From contig JH720297.1 of the NCBI GenBank assembly GCA_000231825.2, positions 714,867 to 778,866 of the forward strand: DNA of 64,000 nucleotides, given 5' to 3'. The notes under the pieces were generated by a model, which had not been told where the DNA came from, did no database searches, and was given only the letters and a program-made list of their open reading frames with translations. Origin of the DNA: Tetrahymena elliotti 4EA. Its lineage: Eukaryota > Ciliophora > Oligohymenophorea > Hymenostomatida > Tetrahymenidae. Of the stretch, positions 38,054-50,368 are shown one piece after another. Made by a program: the position numbers and the translations under genes. Within the stretch, counting starts at the first letter, position 1, and each line of letters starts with the position of its first letter.

Positions 38054-38562
38054 TTTATTGTAATTACAAAATCTTCAAGATATTATGAAAAATAATAAAA
38101 AAATTAATACTATTAATATAAAAATCAAGCTAAAAAACATAATCTTTGTCAGCTTTTTATAAACTATTTCAAACTGAAGTCTTACTCAAGAAAATTCTTT
38201 TTTAAAATGATGAGATATTTATTAGCTAATTTATTATTTGTTTATTTTTAATCAAAACTCAAAAAAAATAATCATTTTAAATCTTAAGGATATAAATTCA
38301 ATTAAAGTAGAATTTATAAAATAAGCCCTCTAAAATTTAAGATCTCTCCCTTTAATTCATCTCTTTTTAATTTAAAAACTAAGCAATAAAATAGTGGTTG
38401 GCTAGAATAGTTTTTTAATTAAATATTTATTGAAATTGTTTTAATTAGAGAAATTAATCATAAAAAATTTCCATTCAAACATTCTGTATTTTTTCTATTA
38501 ATATTCATTAAAAATTAAAATTTTGACTTCTTTAGCTTTGATTTTAATGAACATGAGCTATT
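38054..38562. promoter_or_regulatory. Divergent intergenic region
   Basis: Between TEX264-like gene C (minus) and the small gene at 38.6 kb (plus). A/T-rich; a possible short 5' exon of the latter could lie at about 38547-38570. Confidence 0.35.
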
Positions 38563-39027
38563 TATTTCATAAGGGTTTCAAAAACTAAGGAATACTTCTT
38601 AAGATGTTACAAGTTGGTCTAAAAGCATAGGACTAAAAAAGATATGTTGGGAAGTTTTTGGTTTTTTTCTTAAAATGAAAGGCTTAATAAAAAATCTATA
38701 CAAATTATAATTAGAGAGCTTTAGAAAGGTTAGCTTAAATTTTATATAGAAGCATTGATCAAAGAGAAATTCATTTGCTATCTTAGAGCATAGATAGACT
38801 CAAACTCAAAGAATAGAAAATTTTTAATAGAAGGAAGTATTGCTATTTACAAAAATCTCTCTAGTAATTTTTAAGGATTTCAAGAAAAATATCTCTACCA
38901 ATCTTCAAAAGAGCTGTAAAATCTTAAGGCTTCATACTACTACAAAAAAATTAAAAAGAGAAGGGAATACTAACTAAATATGAGTGAATAATCAAAGTTT
39001 CACAAAAAGATAAAAAAATTCTTTTGA
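38563..39027 (+). CDS. Unrecognised basic helical protein, upstream partner 1
   Basis: Product not recognised. The most convincing frame ends at TGA 39025-39027. The first ATG in it is at 38644, giving 127 aa, but the same frame is open and protein-like from about 38563 (SKTKEYFLRCYKLVQKHRTK), so the true start may lie in an unseen 5' exon. The protein is basic and helical, with RELQKGQLKFYIEALIKEKF, and a very basic end (YYYKKIKKRREYQLN). It lies 566 bp upstream of the gene at 39.6 kb on the same strand, and the corresponding position upstream of that gene's paralogue at 43.1 kb also holds a small gene with a weakly similar segment. Coding status is supported by reading alone. Confidence 0.45.
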
Positions 39028-39593
39028 ATTGAATATTTTATAATTTCTTCAGTGTTAATAAATGGTTTCTTGAACCTTTTGATAAGTTGATAAATCTAAA
39101 CTAAAAAAATTAGCTTCTTCCATTTAAATAAATATTCTATTCAAAAAAGTAGTTATAGTATGTATACTTAAGAAATAAATTTTTTGTTGTAAAAATAAGT
39201 TTTTAAATTTCTTAATCAGACTTATTTCCTTTATTTTTTTTTTACTGAGATTAATATATTTTATTTATAAATGAATTTCTATTTTAGCATTTTATTATAA
39301 ATAGAAGCAGTTAAAAGAATATTTTTCTGGGTTTAAATTTGATTTATATTTTTAGTTATTTCTTATTTTCTTGAAATTCAATTAAATCATTAATATTTTA
39401 TAAAAAATAAATCTAATCAGAATTAAACAAAAATTTGGTTAATTAAAATATGATAGCCACTCATTCACTGGTTTTAATTTTCCTTATACTTATAATAGCG
39501 TGATGTTTTAGATATGTATTATTTATTGCCTTTATTTATTTTATAACACTTTAAAAAAATAAATAAATAATTAGCAAATTCTAAGATAAAAAA
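39028..39593. other. AT-rich spacer
   Basis: Between the two small plus-strand genes of the first module; no coding-like segment seen. Confidence 0.45.
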
Positions 39594-40067
39594 ATGATCT
39601 AAAACTTTGATTTTATTAAAAAGAATAATCATGAAATCTTCAGAGAACAATGCAGTATATTGACCTAAAATCTGCAAAAGTTATTTGTATAACTCTAAAA
39701 CCTCAGAGCAAGCTTTTATAAATGCGCTTAAAAAACAATTAGACCCTTAGATGAGAGTTCCATGGATGAAGATATTAAACTCATCTTGAGTTTAGAAAAT
39801 AAAGCTTAAAGTGAAAAATAATAATACATTTTTGAGAAAACAATTTAAACTTTAATTATTTACTAAGAAGATTTTGAACACATTTGCTCATCTGTAGACA
39901 AAAATCTTTAAAAGTATGTCTAAAGTATAAATAGGAGAAATCTATCAGTCAACAATAAAATGTTTGAGAATATCTAAAAATTAAGAGGAAAAATTGAACT
40001 ATATTTTTATTCATTACAAGACTCTGATTTACCTTGTAGAATTAAATCAGATATTTTCGCTTATTGA
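39594..40067 (+). CDS. Unrecognised small protein, QNF-FIKKN family member 1
   Basis: 157 aa in one exon; not recognised as a known family. It is a clear paralogue of the protein at 43.1 kb. Both start (I)QNF[DN]FIKKN, continue with E[IV]FRE[QK]CS, share LxNLRxxxxxC[AS]QK, a middle segment of the form FE..C, and end with YFYSL[EQ]D.D.PC. Four cysteine positions are shared (in CS, C[AS]QK, the central C and the C-terminal PC), suggesting a structural or metal/disulfide role. Predicted mostly alpha-helical, no signal peptide and no membrane helix. The duplicate with conserved length and motifs is the best evidence that it is a real gene. Function unknown. Confidence 0.7.
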
Positions 40068-42213
40068 ATCTTAAAAAACCCATATATCTTAATAAATATC
40101 AAATTATACTTAATTAAAAATCATTTTACTGTTTTAAAAATAATTTATTTATGTTTGTATACTATCACAATTCTCATATCAAATTCAATTTAAACAAATA
40201 AATAAATTCATCATTCCATTCTTAAAATTTTTGAATAAAATTAAATTTCCCTCGCCTTAAACTATTATCATTAGAGATTATTTAAGGGGAAGGTATGGGC
40301 TTTAATTTTTTAAAATTTAAATTTTTTACCCTTTTTTAAGGTGAGTTATAAAATTTAAGATTAAAAAATAATGTATCTTTTTTTCCCTCTCTAAAATTAT
40401 TAAGTTTTGAAAGAAAAATTCTGAAATTTAAAATTTTTTTGGCATAAACAGAAATAAAATAACATTTAATCGATTCAACTTTCATTTATTGAGGAAATTT
40501 AGTTGATAAATTTTGTATTGAAACAATTTTACAAAAAGGAGAATGAAAGTGGTGTTTTTTTTAGTTTATTAGTAATTCATATAAAAGCATAAATGATAAT
40601 TTAATGAATTTTAATGTTTTGTATTTTTTTGCTAATCTATCAACAATAAAAAGACATACATATATTAAATAATGCGAATTATTAATTCACAATTCCAACA
40701 ACTATTTTAAATTTATAAAATTATTTTATGTTTTTAATACTATATGGATGATAACTAATTAAACTATTTCCAATAAACTACCTGGATAATAGGGTAAAAA
40801 ACTTTAAAAAGTTAATTATTTGACCTGAAGTGGCTTTTATTTTAATTTTTAATCAAATTTTTTAGAATAGAAAGAAACCTTCTATCTAAACTGTAACTTA
40901 AATTTACTTCTTTGTTTTAAATTTTTTCTAATTGTTTTAAATTTTTATTTAAAGTTAAATCATAATCTTATAAAATCTAATTTATTTTTTATTTGATTCT
41001 AACGTTATAACTTTTTAATGTGCGACATAAAATAGAAAATTAAAATTGCAAAAGAAATAAATCTGATTTATCTATAACTAATATCAACGCTATCTATAAT
41101 TTCTATTCCTAACAATTCTAATTAATCTCAATATTTGATGTATTCATTTCTAAAAAATGATTTTTGGTAAAACTTAAGAAAAAAACAAAAAAATTTATTT
41201 ATCAAAAACATTCAATTTATTGATAAAAAAACATGATATTTTTGCTTTTATTACCAATCATTTAAAAACAAATATTTTTATTTTGAACAATATTGATAAT
41301 AAAAATCAAGTTTTTTCATTAAATTTTTACTTGCAAATAAATAAAATAAATACCAAAAAATGTTTTAAAATTAATGATAAAAAGTAAAAAATATTGCTAT
41401 TCAAAAAGAGAAGAAGAAAAAAAATAATTTTTTTTATGTACTTTTCCTTCTTTAATAGTATCTTAAGAGTACCTATCATGTAAAAAAGCTTTAAAAAAAC
41501 TGAAAAAAATAAAATTAGTTAAAGCTAACTAATGTATGATTAGCTTAAGTTAATTTATTAATACAAACAAATCAAAAATAAAGAATGTCAATCAACATTC
41601 TTTTGTTAAATAATAGAAAAATAATTGGATGATTTATCAATTAAATTTATTTTTTTTATTAATATTTTCAATTTGCTATTTCATTAGCATAATTCTTGCA
41701 AAATCTTTAAAATATTTGAAGTAATCCTTAAAATTATATCAAAATGTATAATTTCTTATATTTCTAAAGGATTTTTTATGAATGAGATTTGCTAATTTTT
41801 TGATGAGGTAAACTAATAAATGAACAGAAATTTGAATAATTTACATTTTAGAGTGTTTAGTTATCATAGGTAAACCAATAAAAGTTATACAAAAAAAGAA
41901 AATCAGTTAACACAAATTTAAAAATACATATTACTTTTAACAAAATATCAGCTTTTAATCTCATATCATTCTGAATAATCAAGAAGATTTTAAAAGACAC
42001 TTTAATTCAATCATCACTTATAATCTGTCTTTGACATAAATTTTTAGTTAAAATTTAATTAATATTGTTTCAGTCAGAAAAATAATTGTATTTTTTGTGT
42101 TTTCTGGTATTTAGTAGGAATATTATTTAGTTTTATAAAACAAAATATATAAATTTTTGAACTTATTAAAAATAATTAATAGATTGCTTAAATATTATTT
42201 TAACTTGATACAG
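40068..42213. other. 2.1-kb AT-rich spacer between the two modules
   Basis: Mostly low-complexity A/T. A short coding-like stretch near 41975-42045 may be a 5' exon of the next gene, but no splice or start could be established. Confidence 0.4.
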
Positions 42214-42962
42214 GATAAATAAAAAAGTTTGGAAGTTTAGCTTGTCAAAAAATAGATTTAGAAGTATTTTAATGCACTAATAGAAAAGCTCTAAAATGTT
42301 CTATTGAATATTTACTATGATAATATTAAAAATTTGAGTAAAAAAACACTTTTTTTTTGAAACAAATTTGCTTAGTGTTCAACTTTAATTTGTAAGCATA
42401 ATTACTAATATGATATCAGAGACAGTAGCAATAATAATATACCTTAATGAAATGCTTTCTTAATTTATTTTTTTCAATTTTTAGTTTAATCAAGCCTAAT
42501 TAACTTTTTGATAGGAGATCAATAAAAATACAATTTCTCCATAAATAAAGGTAAAACTTATCAATAATATATTAAAATATATTTAATTTAACATACTTTT
42601 TTTGTGCACATTGAAACTAAATTGTCTGAGTTTCTATCAAATTATTTCCAAAAAAATTAGTAACATTTTATTTATTATTTCTTCAAAAAAAATTGACAAT
42701 GAGTTGATGAAAAAGTTTAATTAAAGCTTTTTTTGTTGGAGGTAAATTAGTGTGGAAAAAATAATTAAAATTTATTCTAGAGCCAGTTTAAGTTTTGCTA
42801 CTAGCTAGTGCTTAGAATGATAATTGTTATTAAATTGAATTAATCAGAAATAGATAAGAGATTGAAAATAAATTATAATCAGAATTAATTATCCCTACTT
42901 TATTTACTCTTAAAAAAACAAGCTAGCTGACCTTTTATTATATAATGAAGAAAACGAAATGA
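42214..42962 (+). CDS. Unrecognised protein, upstream partner 2 (5' end unresolved)
   Basis: Three exons join in phase: 42214-42337, 42485-42550 and 42781-42962 (TGA), giving about 124 C-terminal residues; the first exon follows an acceptor-like ..ATACAG, so more 5' sequence is expected. The segment SLEVQLVKKQIQKYFNALIE resembles RELQKGQLKFYIEALIKE of the gene at 38.6 kb in the same relative position, with about 7 of 18 aligned identities and several conservative changes. Later parts (NRQEIENKLQSELIIP) are helical and charged. Not a recognised family. It ends 156 bp before the start of the QNF-FIKKN paralogue 2. The model rests on phase and composition only. Confidence 0.4.
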
Positions 42963-43118
42963 ATTCTGTAATTAGTCGAATTCAAAAAAGATTTATTAAA
43001 AAGGTAGAAGGAATTCAAAGATAATTTAATAATAAATTAAAAAAAAATAAACTAACTAATTAACAAAGAAAAACTTAAAACTAAAAATACAATTAAAATA
43101 CTCGCTCAATAAGAAACC

Positions 43119-43583
43119 ATGTAAAATTTTAACTTTATCAAGAAAAACGAGAACGAAGTATTCAGAGAGAAGTGTAGTACTATTAACTAAATGTTTGATA
43201 AATTTTTAGATAAACTCTCAAATTTGAGAAAGGCTCTTTTCTAATGCTCATAAAAAAAGGAAAAACCTCTTTTGGACAGCTTTTTCTAAGACGATTTGAA
43301 ATTTATCTAAAAAATGATCTAAAAGAGTTAGAGTGTTTAATAACAATTAATATTCCAATAAACTATCAAAACTTTCTCAATTTATAAGTGCGAATTTGAA
43401 TAGCTTTGTGATTTAGTCAATCTCAACCTCGAAGATTTTTCAAAAAAACTCAGAAGTTTTTCTGCTAATCTCAAACAATATGAAATTATTGTTGAAAAAA
43501 AAAGATAAATCCAAAACTATTTTTATTCCTTAGAAGACTGTGACTCTCCATGCAAAGTCAGATAAGAAGTTTTCAATTTTTGA
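43119..43583 (+). CDS. Unrecognised small protein, QNF-FIKKN family member 2
   Basis: 154 aa, one exon. Paralogue of the protein encoded at 39.6 kb: MQNFNFIKKNENEVFREKCS at the start, LSNLRKALFQCSQK in the first third, and YFYSLEDCDSPCKVRQEVFN at the end, all at matching distances. It has additional cysteines compared with member 1 (for example YKCEFEQLC). Predicted helical throughout with several charged coiled-coil-like stretches (LRSFSANLKQYEIIVEKKRQ). No membrane helix, signal or catalytic motif. The preceding 150 bp also read like protein in another frame (RIQKRFIKKVEGIQRQF), so an alternative 5' exon cannot be excluded. Function unknown. Confidence 0.7.
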
Positions 43584-44440
43584 AGATTTAAAACTCTATA
43601 AAAAAAATAGGCAATCTGTCCATAAAAATAATAAATAATATCTATTACTAATGAAAAAATTCTAAACAAAACTTTCTACTCAAAAATAAAAAATATATAT
43701 AATAATAATAATAATATAAATTTTCTATTTTAATAATTTTTCTTATTTTATTTGTTATATCCAAATTGTATATTTTAATCAAATTAACTAAATCAATAAA
43801 TAAACAATAATATTGATTTTTGATGAACAAATAAACAAAATAAGTTTAGTTATATATTTAAAATTAATTAATTAATCTTTTATTTTGATCCATAAAGCAG
43901 CAGAAATAACTGAACTAAAATAGAAATTGATGAGTTAGTTAGATTAATTACACTTATTTACTTCATTATATATTGTTATATTTGTAATTATATCTGCATG
44001 CACCTTAATTTAATTTATCATCTTGAAAGATGAATGAATTATGCTGGCTGACTGGCTCTGATTTTTTCTTGAAAAATACTGATAATAATTAATTGCTTTT
44101 ATGTTTTACCAACTCAATTTAATTATTATTTTATGTATTGATTTAATGATTTAAAAAAGATAAAAAACAAGCATAAAGCAAAAATCTATTTAGAATTTAT
44201 TGCGTTTGAGTGAAAGATATAAAAACAATAACATGTAATGATGTATTTACATTTGCAATTGATTTTATTTTGATAAAATGATTTATTCTTTTGCATTTTT
44301 GTTTTAATTCTTTGCATGATCACCATATTGGTTGATCTTTCACAAAAGTATTAAAATACTTTGAGGTATTTTTACATTTCTTTGATTAAGTAACTTAGAT
44401 GCAAAATTGAGACTTTCCTCCTAATTTTGCTAAATATAAT
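43584..44440. other. AT-rich convergent spacer
   Basis: 3' regions of two convergent genes, with an AAT repeat at about 43700-43716. No supported gene. Confidence 0.5.
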
Positions 44441-47423
44441 TCAATCATCAACTTCGTTATCTTATTTTTCTTTGACAACAGCTTCTGGAAAGTATTTAGC
44501 CATTTCTTCTTGACTCATTTCAAACTTTTTCATTTTCAATTATCTAGTATCGAAAGTTAAAAAATTTTGAGATTTATTTGTTCATCATGAGAAATGAAAA
44601 AAATTACTAAACAAACTATTTTGGTGTAAGTTTCTGAAGCTTCTCTAGTTATTTTGTCCTCTTTTCCTTCTCATGTTGAATCTAAAGTGTGCTTTACCTA
44701 ATATTGTTACCATTTTTATTTTAAAAAAATATAAAATGACTTGGCTTTGCTTGAATGAAAGAATAGATAGATAGATAGATTGATTGATTTATGGTTCATC
44801 TATCTATTTTATTTAAAGTTTTTCTAATAATAATAAACAATGTAATAGCCTAGCCTTTGCTTATAAAAATGAGGTCAGCCAAAAAAACAAGAAAATAAAA
44901 ACAGGTAAAAACAAATTCAAGCTTCTTCTTTTTCAAAAAAACAGAAAAAGCATTACATAGAAAACGTACGGAGCATTTCCCTGTCTTGTTTTTCTTTTTA
45001 TATTTTTTCCTAGACTTATTTTTGTCTGTCCAGGAGCTTATCCCATTTTTCTTGCTTTTTTAATTAAATTAAAAATATTTTTTTGAAATTAGTTCAACAG
45101 TAGATAGATAGATAGATCTTACTGTGGATTAAAATAAGCTCTAAAAATTAAAATTATTTCTTTGCATAGATTGGCTTTTCATATTTTATCTCTCTCTCAT
45201 GTATTCTTAAAGTTCTTCCTAACGATATTTTAAGAAAGCCAGTATGATTAATTAATTTTATTATTTTAATAAATTACTTAGCGTTTGGTAGCCTGGTCAA
45301 TTTTTTTATTCCATTAGCTATTTAACTGTTCAATTTGTTATCTGTTGAATTTATATTAGTTAAAAAATTTATTTTAATTATTAAGTTACATCTCATTTTT
45401 CATAAGCAGGTCCTTGTTCTGTTTTTATTTCTCCTGATTCAGTTTCACTTTCTCTTAAAAAGTAAGCGGTTTGTCTTCTTCCTGATTAGATTGATTATTC
45501 TTCTTTGCCTGAATTTTATTAAAATATTTTAAAGATTCCTAAATAAATATCTAGAAAATTTTATAAAATAATTGATTACATCTTTTTTAGTTTTTTGATC
45601 TTTATTGTTGCTATGAGATTGATAATTCTATACAACTTTTTATAATATTAACGATTCTCTTTCTTTTTAAATTTTCTGAGCTATCTCTGATTTTTCTTAT
45701 TTTTGCAAATTCTAATCTTGAATTTATGTTGTTTTTCTACTCCAATAATCACTCATCAAATTAAGAACGTGCTAATCTCTCAATTAAATATAATTTGATA
45801 ATTCCTAACTTCTCTAAAAGACTTTTTCTTAAACTAGCTAATTTTTTTGTTTAGCTAGTATTCCTTTCTCATGAAAAGAGGCGTTAGCCAAATCTTAAAA
45901 TCTTTTAAATTTTTATTCTTCTACTTTCTTTTAAATTTCATCTTACTCCTAATACATTTTCACTATTTTCCCTATCTACTCTTTCATTTTTTTTGAGTTT
46001 TCTACCTTTATTTTCTTCTATTTGAAAGCCACTTTCATGTTTTGTCTTTTAACCTGCTTCAACTATTTAAATATAAAACAAAAATCTCCATTAAAAAATT
46101 GGTACTTAATAATATGATTCTTTAAATTTTACAAAATATTTAAATTATTTCTTAAATAAAAATTTTTTAAAATAAAAACAAGAACACAATAAAAGTATAA
46201 AAATTGATTAGAATACTTTGATAAAATCCTGTAATCTGTTAAATTCATTGGTATAAAAAATTTTTTGATGATTAAAATACGTTTAGTTATTTGATTAGAA
46301 AATATAAAGCTGATTACTTTTTCATTAAGAAATTTTTACTTTTTGCTGTTTGCCCTCTCTAGAGACATTTAAGAATCAATCATTGTTTTTCTCATCATGA
46401 GTTCTTTTTTAAGTTCGTTGTTCATTTCAAACTAATTCAAATAGATTATTAATAACAGGAAATAAATAGCTAAGTAACTTTGAATAAATTACTTCTTGTA
46501 TGTTAAATTCTTTATCATTCCTAAGGTTAACTTTATCAAATTAATATTCAATGTTCTATTTATCTATCTATAATTTTGAGTTTCTTGCATCCAAGTCTCC
46601 TGAGAAAGCTTATCTTTACAGACTATGTCTTGAGCTATTATGGTAAAGAGATTAATTTATATAAAAATTTGAATATGATTTGTTTTACGATCCTTCTGCT
46701 GTCTTTCTTAGTCTGGCATTTTCCTGTTTTATGAGTCTTTGACGTTCATGTATAATTTATTCTAAATTGGCTATATTAATTATTAAAGTAACTTTCGAGT
46801 TAATTATAATGATTTTTGATGAAGAATTACAAATTTTTGTGTGTTTTTAATAAATTAAATAATAAAATTGTTACCATGAACGTTAATCAAATGTTGCATG
46901 TAGTCGTTTTAGGGGTTATATTTCAAAGAGTTGCTACTATATTAGCTTTACTTTAATTTTGCTTATTTCTCTTCATAATAATGCATTTTTTCAAAATAAG
47001 CTTAATTTCTATTGGATTTATAAAATAAAAAATACATTTTCTACTTGCTTTTATGAAACACTTTATCATTCATTCAATCAATCATTTTTAATTTTTCAAA
47101 TCAATCTAAAAAAATACTTCAAAGTATATCTATCTGCAGGCATTTTTAATATTATAATAGCGCTCCTTGTACGGGGAGAATCCATATTAACTTTTAGCTA
47201 ACATTCTTTAACTTTGTTCTCATATTATCTAATAAAATATGAAGGGTTTGTTTGAAAATTTCCGTGAAATGATTAGCTGCTCTATTAGTTCATCTATGAA
47301 TAATATATATTATAAATCAATCAACAAATGAAAAACCATAATTTATTTTACAGTTAAGCCCAAAGAATCATTTTCTTGTAAATTCTGGAAAGTCTGCGTA
47401 ACAAACATATCCTAACCTTCCAT
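44441..47423 (-). CDS. 12-exon coiled-coil protein of unknown function
   Basis: 584 aa. Exons on minus: 47423-47352, 47197-47118, 47008-46875, 46770-46689, 46634-46493, 46431-46318, 46062-45580, 45538-45278, 45218-45123, 45054-44957, 44697-44608, 44543-44441. All junctions keep phase and the sum divides by three, which is strong support for the model. Almost the whole chain from residue ~60 is charged coiled coil (Glu/Lys/Gln-rich, e.g. EEQKFKRFQDLANASFHEKG, QEKWDKLLDRQKQVQEKIQK). It ends in a short acidic tail. No globular domain, signal or membrane helix. Such proteins in ciliates are often cytoskeletal, cortical or basal-body components, but nothing here is specific. GATA-type repeats lie inside two introns. 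An alternative start is the ATG at 47185. Confidence 0.72.
44764..44789. repeat. (GATA)n/(GATT)n microsatellite in an intron
   Basis: About five GATA followed by GATT copies within the intron 44698-44956 of the 12-exon coiled-coil gene; a second GATA run is in the intron 45055-45122. Confidence 0.8.
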
Positions 47424-48586
47424 TTTAATTCTAGTTTAATATGTGAAAAATAGCTCTTAAAATAAACTTGCTTTCCTTTTAAATGTATTTACAAAGTTTT
47501 CCAATTAACTCAATTAGAAAGATTCGTTTAATCTTAATCATAAGAGCTTACTTGGTTAAATATACAATGTAATTCAAAAGAATAATCAGTTCAAACATAT
47601 TCACTAACTATCAAACAATTATTTTATTAAAATGTATTTATTTTCTTGAAAAACATGAAAATTCTCATTTTGCTCTATACAGTTTTTTGTAAAATTTGGA
47701 ATGAATACATTTTAATAGGAAAATATTGAAAAATTAATTTTATAAAAATACTAAGTATTTTAATTAATTTTATAAATTGTGTCAAGTTTAAGCATTTTGT
47801 TGGCTTTTCAAAGAAATAAATGATTTCATTTTATTCATACGAAAGTTTTTAAATACAATTATTATTTAAAAATAAATAAAAAACAATATTTAAACTTATT
47901 TGGATGCACTTTTTGGATAAAAATAACTTAATTTTTGTTTATTTTTAAACATTTTTTGTGTTTAAATAATTTTTACATATTTTAAAGCACAAGATATTTT
48001 GAGTAAATTTTTGTTTCATTACAATTTGAGTTATTTTCATAAGAAATTTTCAATAAAAATGAAACTTCTTTTTAAATTTGATAAACTTTCTAATGTTTTT
48101 GCTTTTCTAAGATAGTAAAAGTGTGATTAATTAATATCTTTTTTTGTTGTAACATTTCCAAAAAATAGTCAAAAATAATTACGAAAACCAAAGAATTTAT
48201 AATACTATTTCATGATGAATGAAGTTTTTAAAAAATATTTAGATAAGGATGAAGATACATAATTTTTCTCTCATTTTATTTGATATTTATGAATTAAGCT
48301 TTTAAGATTTGCAGATAAAATGAAAAAAAATAAAATTTGTTTTATGAATAAGCTGAATAAGAATTATTAGGAGACTTTCTTTACTAACAAAATTAATTTT
48401 TTAACAGGATGAAATCGTTTCTTTTTCATAAAATTTTTTTGAAGTCTTTTGAGGTAAATTCGAATGTTAGAAATTGATTTCTTTGCTTGTTTTTAATATT
48501 TTCAATTTAAATTTTGATGGCTTTAAGTAAGATTCTATATTAATATTATCATCATCACATAAATTAATTTTAACTTTAGTAATTAA
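47424..48586. promoter_or_regulatory. 1.2-kb divergent intergenic region
   Basis: Between the starts of the coiled-coil gene (minus) and the four-helix membrane gene (plus). A/T-rich throughout; no specific element recognised. Confidence 0.4.
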
Positions 48587-49328
48587 ATGATGTAGGCTTA
48601 CGATAGATTATCAAAAAGGATAGAAAGCTCTCTTTCTAATAAAAGTGAAGTAAATTAGCTATTAGTTTAGAGGAAATAGTGATCTCATTTATTTTGTTTT
48701 ATGCAATAAAAGATAGTATACGTTTATCCTGCTCTACCTTGCTTTATTATATTTATTGTTTGCATTATCAGTGCATCAATATATATTACAAAGGATGCAG
48801 ATCATAAAACCTGCACTTTATCTCACCCAAAAGAAAGCGATTATTTATAGGAATATGTTTTAGGATCTATAATTGTTGGATATATCTTCTTAGCAGTTTA
48901 TTCAAACATTTTATTAGAAATATTCCCGAAATTGAAAGGATTAGCTACTAGTTTTTTGCTCTTGTTTGTTTGGGCAATTGGATCTTTTGTATGGAATATA
49001 GTAGGAGCTTCCTTGGTTGCTAAGTCTTATTGCGTAAATTTTGAAATAATTTGAAATAGTAGAAAATAAATAGAAAAATTAATTAGACAAGTACATAATA
49101 TTATGGAATTGCAGTATTGAATTTGGTAATCTACTTTTTATTCTTTGGTGGACTTCTTTTCTATACTATTTTCGTTTGGGTTATGCACAAAAAGGAAGAT
49201 GTAAAAAAATAATTAATTTTTTTTAATGAAGCTGTTATATTTATTAAAACTAATAGAAAGCAGCAACACAAGTTAATCCAAATTATACTGCCTAGCAAGA
49301 TGTCAATAACAATAACAAAAATAAATGA
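48587..49328 (+). CDS. Four-transmembrane-helix protein, MARVEL/tetraspan-like topology
   Basis: 189 aa, exons 48587-48649, 48713-49033, 49087-49200, 49257-49328, in phase. Four hydrophobic helices: PALPCFIIFIVCIISASIYI (about 25-45), EYVLGSIIVGYIFLAVYSNI, ATSFLLLFVWAIGSFVWNIV, and AVLNLVIYFLFFGGLLFYTI, followed by a short polar, Asn-rich cytosolic tail. The loop between helices 1 and 2 is polar with one cysteine; the loop between 3 and 4 is short with another cysteine, so an extracellular disulfide is possible. Topology recalls MARVEL or other small tetraspan proteins, but no signature motif is present. Probably in the plasma membrane or vesicles. Not a recognised family. Confidence 0.68.
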
Positions 49329-49973
49329 AATGCTTGATGAAAAAAGCTAAATAATTTAGTTGGATTTTAATTTTTCCAGCTAAAAATATATATAAGTTTT
49401 TAAGAGAAATTATAATGGAAATTAATTGGTGGAGAAAATAGAACTATTTTTAATTTTGAAACTAATGCTTTGCAGTAGAGGAAGAATAATACTAATATGT
49501 AAAAGAAAAATATACTTTAATTTTTAAATATATCAATCAATAATAACAACAATTTTAATGAGATATTTTATATTTTTGTAATTAAGATTTGAATTTGTTT
49601 ATTGATTATTAATTTATTTATTTATTTTTGATATTCTTATTCACTCATTTTTCTAGATAGAAGAGCTGAGAGTTATTTTCTATCTATTTGTTTACATGAG
49701 ACATATTTATTCACTACAGTGTATTATTATTTTAGTATTTTGATTTATTATTCCAAACAAATGCATTTATTTCTCATAAGCTTACATTTTCATTAACCTT
49801 TATTGTATTTCATTAATTTCTTGCTTCAAAAAAATAAATATTGCTGCTAATTGAGAAGTCTGAGAAGGAAATAAATATATTTTATTAATTGCTGATTAAA
49901 TTTATAAAGAGTAATTTTGTTTATATATAATTAATTTGAGATCTTGTTTATTAGGCTTCGTAGTCTGTCTAAC
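49329..49973. other. AT-rich convergent spacer
   Basis: 3' regions of two convergent genes; nothing recognised. Confidence 0.5.
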
Positions 49974-50368
49974 TCAAGAGTCTTTATCTTCTTTAGTAAC
50001 TGCATCAATAATATATTTATTATCACAACTATATTTATTTAAAAGAAAAATTATTAGAAATGAGAATGAGAATGATAAAAAAAAGGTATATTGATTTGAA
50101 TCAAGGCTTTGTAAAGTTTTTTGATTATTGAAATTATTATATTTTAAATAATTTTAATATTTTACTGAGGGCAATATTCATCAGCTTCATCGAAGTCCTT
50201 CAAATCCTTTCTAAAGCATTTTTTACAAGCTTTGCAAGCAAAAACCATTTCTATAGTTCTTTTTAATTCATGATCTTGAGTTTCGTTGTGGCATTCAGCA
50301 CAGTCGAACCATTTCTTGCAGCATGGAGCTCTAATTGAAACTTAAACGTTTAAAATATGTTTGCACAT
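49974..50368 (-). CDS. Single-domain CHY zinc-finger protein
   Basis: 85 aa, exons 50368-50166 and 50028-49974; the 137-bp intron splits a histidine codon and restores the terminal CPHC. The zinc ligands follow the CHY pattern: CKH at residues 2-4, APCC then WFDCAECHNE with DHE, then FACKACKKCF, and YCPHCDN. CHY fingers occur in ubiquitin ligases such as Pirh2 (with a RING) and, as single domains, in small mitochondrial intermembrane proteins such as yeast Hot13, involved in zinc handling. The small size and lack of a RING fit the Hot13-like class, but localisation cannot be read from the sequence. The start is the Met immediately before the first zinc-binding cysteine. Confidence 0.85.

Noticed and set aside
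38563..39027. Possible LYR-motif mitochondrial protein
   Set aside because: A few residues recall the motif, but the tyrosine-arginine pair and spacing do not fit.
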